Assembly (NCBI RefSeq): GCF_008632955.1
Contig: NZ_CP043959.1
Coordinates: forward strand, 3,968,001-4,032,000
DNA length: 64,000 nucleotides
From: Streptomyces tendae
GTDB taxonomy: Bacteria > Actinomycetota > Actinomycetes > Streptomycetales > Streptomycetaceae
Reading direction: 5' to 3'
The translations under genes were made by a program, and so were the position numbers. The notes under the pieces are model-generated. The model was not told the origin of the DNA, did not search any database, and saw nothing but the letters and a program-made list of their open reading frames with translations. Of the stretch, positions 62,512 to 64,000 are shown piece by piece (the stretch's first letter is position 1; every line of letters starts with the position of its first letter).

Positions 62512-63510
62512 ATGACGTTCGACCGCCGCACCTTCCTGCGCACCGCCACTGCCGGCGGCGCCGTGTTCGCCTTCGGCGCGCAGGGCGCCGGCCAGGCCGC
62601 CGCCGCCCCCGGCGGCTTCCCCGACTACCGCCACGTCCGCACCCTGCTCACGGCCGGACAGCTCTCCTACAACCCCACCGGGGAGATCATCTTCCCGTGC
62701 GTGCGCGGGGTCTACGACAAGCTGAGCGCCCCGCTCGGCCGGTACTACCTGTACTACGCGCCGCACGACGCGCCGGGCGGCATCTGCCTCGCCCATGGCG
62801 ACTCCCTGGAGGGCCCGTTCACGGAGTACCCGGGCAACCCGATCGTGAGCAACACCTGGTCCCCGCACTACAAGGTCAGCCACGTCTCCTCACCGCACGT
62901 GCTGTGGAACGCCGACGTCCGTGAGCTGTGGCTGTACTTCCACGGCGAGAACACCACCACCCGCCTCGCCCGTTCCAAGGACGGCGTGCACTTCACCTAC
63001 GACAAGACGGTCCTCAGCACGTCGATGATGCCGGCGGGCACCACCGAGACCTCCTACGCCCGGGTCTTCCGGCACGACCTGCCCGCGCGCGGCGCCCGCT
63101 ACGTGATGCTCTTCATGTGGAACACCACCGCCGACCACCGGGACATCGGCTGGGGCTGGTCACCCGACGGCCGCACCTGGGAGTTCTCCGACCGGCCCCT
63201 GATCGACCACGCCGCGGTCGGCGCGGTGAACGTCGGCGGACCGCACCTGCTCACCCGCGGCGGCAGCGCGTACGTCGTCTACAACACCGACAAGGGCAGC
63301 GGCGGCGACATCCTGATCACCGAGGTGGGCAGCGACTTCTCCCGCCGCGACCACCTCGGCGTGTTCTACGCCTCGGGCGGCGCGGCGCCGGAGAACGGAC
63401 GCGCGGCGTCGCCGTCGTTCGGCACCGACGGGGGCGTGCCGTACATGGTGTACGAGGCGGGGGAGCGGCTGTCGGGCGCCATCGCCCTGGCCCGCGCGAC
63501 GACGTCCTGA
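62512..63510 (+). CDS. Tat-secreted five-bladed beta-propeller protein (GH43/GH117-like)
   Basis: 332 aa. Twin-arginine signal DRRTFLRTATAGGAVFAFG ending near QAAAAPGG. The mature part shows the strand pattern of GH43/GH62/GH117-type propellers: FPCVRGVYDKLSAPLGRYYLYYAPH, SHVSSPHVLWNADVRELWLYFHG, SKDGVHFTY and AGAVNVGGPHLL-like segments (VGAVNVGGPHLLTRGG), ending ASPSFGTDGGVPYMVYEAG. Acidic residues at blade starts could serve catalysis but are not certain. AAGGAG precedes the ATG. The last gene of the LacI locus; it presumably releases or binds a glycan outside the cell. Confidence 0.8.
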   Translation: MTFDRRTFLRTATAGGAVFAFGAQGAGQAAAAPGGFPDYRHVRTLLTAGQLSYNPTGEIIFPCVRGVYDKLSAPLGRYYLYYAPHDAPGGICLAHGDSLEGPFTEYPGNPIVSNTWSPHYKVSHVSSPHVLWNADVRELWLYFHGENTTTRLARSKDGVHFTYDKTVLSTSMMPAGTTETSYARVFRHDLPARGARYVMLFMWNTTADHRDIGWGWSPDGRTWEFSDRPLIDHAAVGAVNVGGPHLLTRGGSAYVVYNTDKGSGGDILITEVGSDFSRRDHLGVFYASGGAAPENGRAASPSFGTDGGVPYMVYEAGERLSGAIALARATTS

Positions 63511-63590
63511 CCGGCCTGACCGGCCTGACCGGCGGGCCGGGACGGCGTCGGTATGCCGTTGCGAAGGACCGTTCCCGTGCGCGTCGGAGA

Positions 63591-63899
63591 TCACGGCGAC
63601 GGCGGGACGGGCCCCTCTCTGCGGTGCCGTGCGCGTCGCATGTCCACTCGTGTGCCGCGCATCGGAATCCCCTCGTCGGCCAGCAGCCGAGGCGCCTGAC
63701 CCTGGTGGCACGTCGCGGGCGTCCCGTCGGCGTGGACCACGCGCCACCAGGGCACGCCTTCGTCGAGCAGACTCATCGCGCGTCCCACCTGCCGGGGGCT
63801 CGTTCCGATCCATTCCGCGATGTCGCCGTAGGAAGCGACGCTGCCTGCCGGGATGGCTGCGACCTCCGCGCGGACCTCCGCGACGATGTCCGTACTCAT
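63591..63899 (-). CDS. Alkyltransferase-like protein (ATL, MGMT-fold)
   Basis: 102 aa from the ATG at 63899 (GAGGTG upstream; an in-frame start at 63938 lacks a ribosome site). MGMT-type DNA-binding domain: IPAGSVASYGDIAEWIGTSPRQVGRAM. The active-site PCHRV of true methyltransferases is replaced by PWWRVVHADG, so the acceptor Cys is Trp, the definition of ATL proteins. These bind O6-alkylguanine and hand lesions to nucleotide-excision repair. It is the second alkylation-repair gene of the window. Confidence 0.88.
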   Translation of the reverse strand: MSTDIVAEVRAEVAAIPAGSVASYGDIAEWIGTSPRQVGRAMSLLDEGVPWWRVVHADGTPATCHQGQAPRLLADEGIPMRGTRVDMRRARHRREGPVPPSP

Positions 63900-64000
63900 C
63901 TCACGCACCTCGGGGCGCAGGGTAGGTGATGCGGCCATGGTGAACGTCCGCGTTCTCGTTCAAGAGAGCCGGCTTGGTCACTGTGGCGGACATGATGTGT

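Overview
The window is high-GC actinobacterial chromosome, almost certainly Streptomyces or a close relative. Third codon positions are strongly G/C, many genes start with GTG, ATGA/GTGA stop-start overlaps are common, and there are many TetR, MarR, MerR, AraC, LacI and DeoR regulators, two ECF41-type sigma factors and secreted Tat/Sec proteins. I see no rRNA, tRNA, CRISPR array, replication origin or intact insertion sequence. It reads as an accessory, chromosome-arm-like region: short regulator-plus-enzyme units, several broken genes and one small RiPP cluster.

Layout. 1-2.66 kb: the end of a DeoR regulator, a secreted NEW3-domain protein and a GH109-type glycosidase broken by four frame changes. 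2.9-5.1 kb: a 14-TM drug exporter coupled to a TetR regulator. 5.2-16 kb: small catabolic, detoxification and repair genes (LD-carboxypeptidase, AlkD-like protein, SDR, dienelactone hydrolase, acyltransferase, a DUF4246 protein with a putative Fe(II) triad, an Asp-nucleophile alpha/beta hydrolase) with AraC and TetR regulators. 16-22 kb: a FrnE/DsbA oxidoreductase, an HD-domain hydrolase, an SDR relic, a TehA/SLAC1-like membrane protein, DUF488, DUF1348 and a chloroperoxidase-like hydrolase. 22-27.4 kb: MerR-TipAS coupled to a glycosyltransferase stub, a membrane M23 peptidase, RidA, and a secreted multidomain GDPD. 27.7-29.5 kb: ECF41 sigma factor with its NAD(P)-binding partner. 29.6-31.9 kb: an FAD monooxygenase/TetR divergon with a 14-bp-phased operator array. 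32-39.2 kb: TetR, an ABC-F protein, a broken alpha/beta hydrolase, DUF4184, PadR with a partner membrane protein, and a MarR/metallo-beta-lactamase-fold divergon. 39.2-43.4 kb: a LuxR/histidine kinase pair, an RCC1-repeat protein and DUF1963. 43.4-44.6 kb: a compositionally odd patch with a frameshifted gene and a transposase relic. 44.6-48.3 kb: a DeoR/MFS divergon and a second ECF41 beside a 4-TM protein.

48.5-53.3 kb is a compact class I lanthipeptide cluster on the minus strand. A 53-aa precursor (missed by ordinary gene calling) is followed by a strong intercistronic hairpin, a full-length LanB dehydratase and an overlapping LanC cyclase. The precursor core carries six Ser/Thr and three Cys, all three Cys within the last five residues. 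No LanD, LanT, LanP or immunity transporter is visible.

55-63.5 kb is a probable LacI-controlled catabolic locus: regulator with two palindromic operators, FAD-dependent oxidoreductase, hydantoinase/oxoprolinase-family protein, an unrecognised HExxH protein, a large permease and a Tat-exported five-bladed-propeller glycosidase-like protein. The substrate is unknown. The window ends with an alkyltransferase-like DNA-repair protein on the minus strand.
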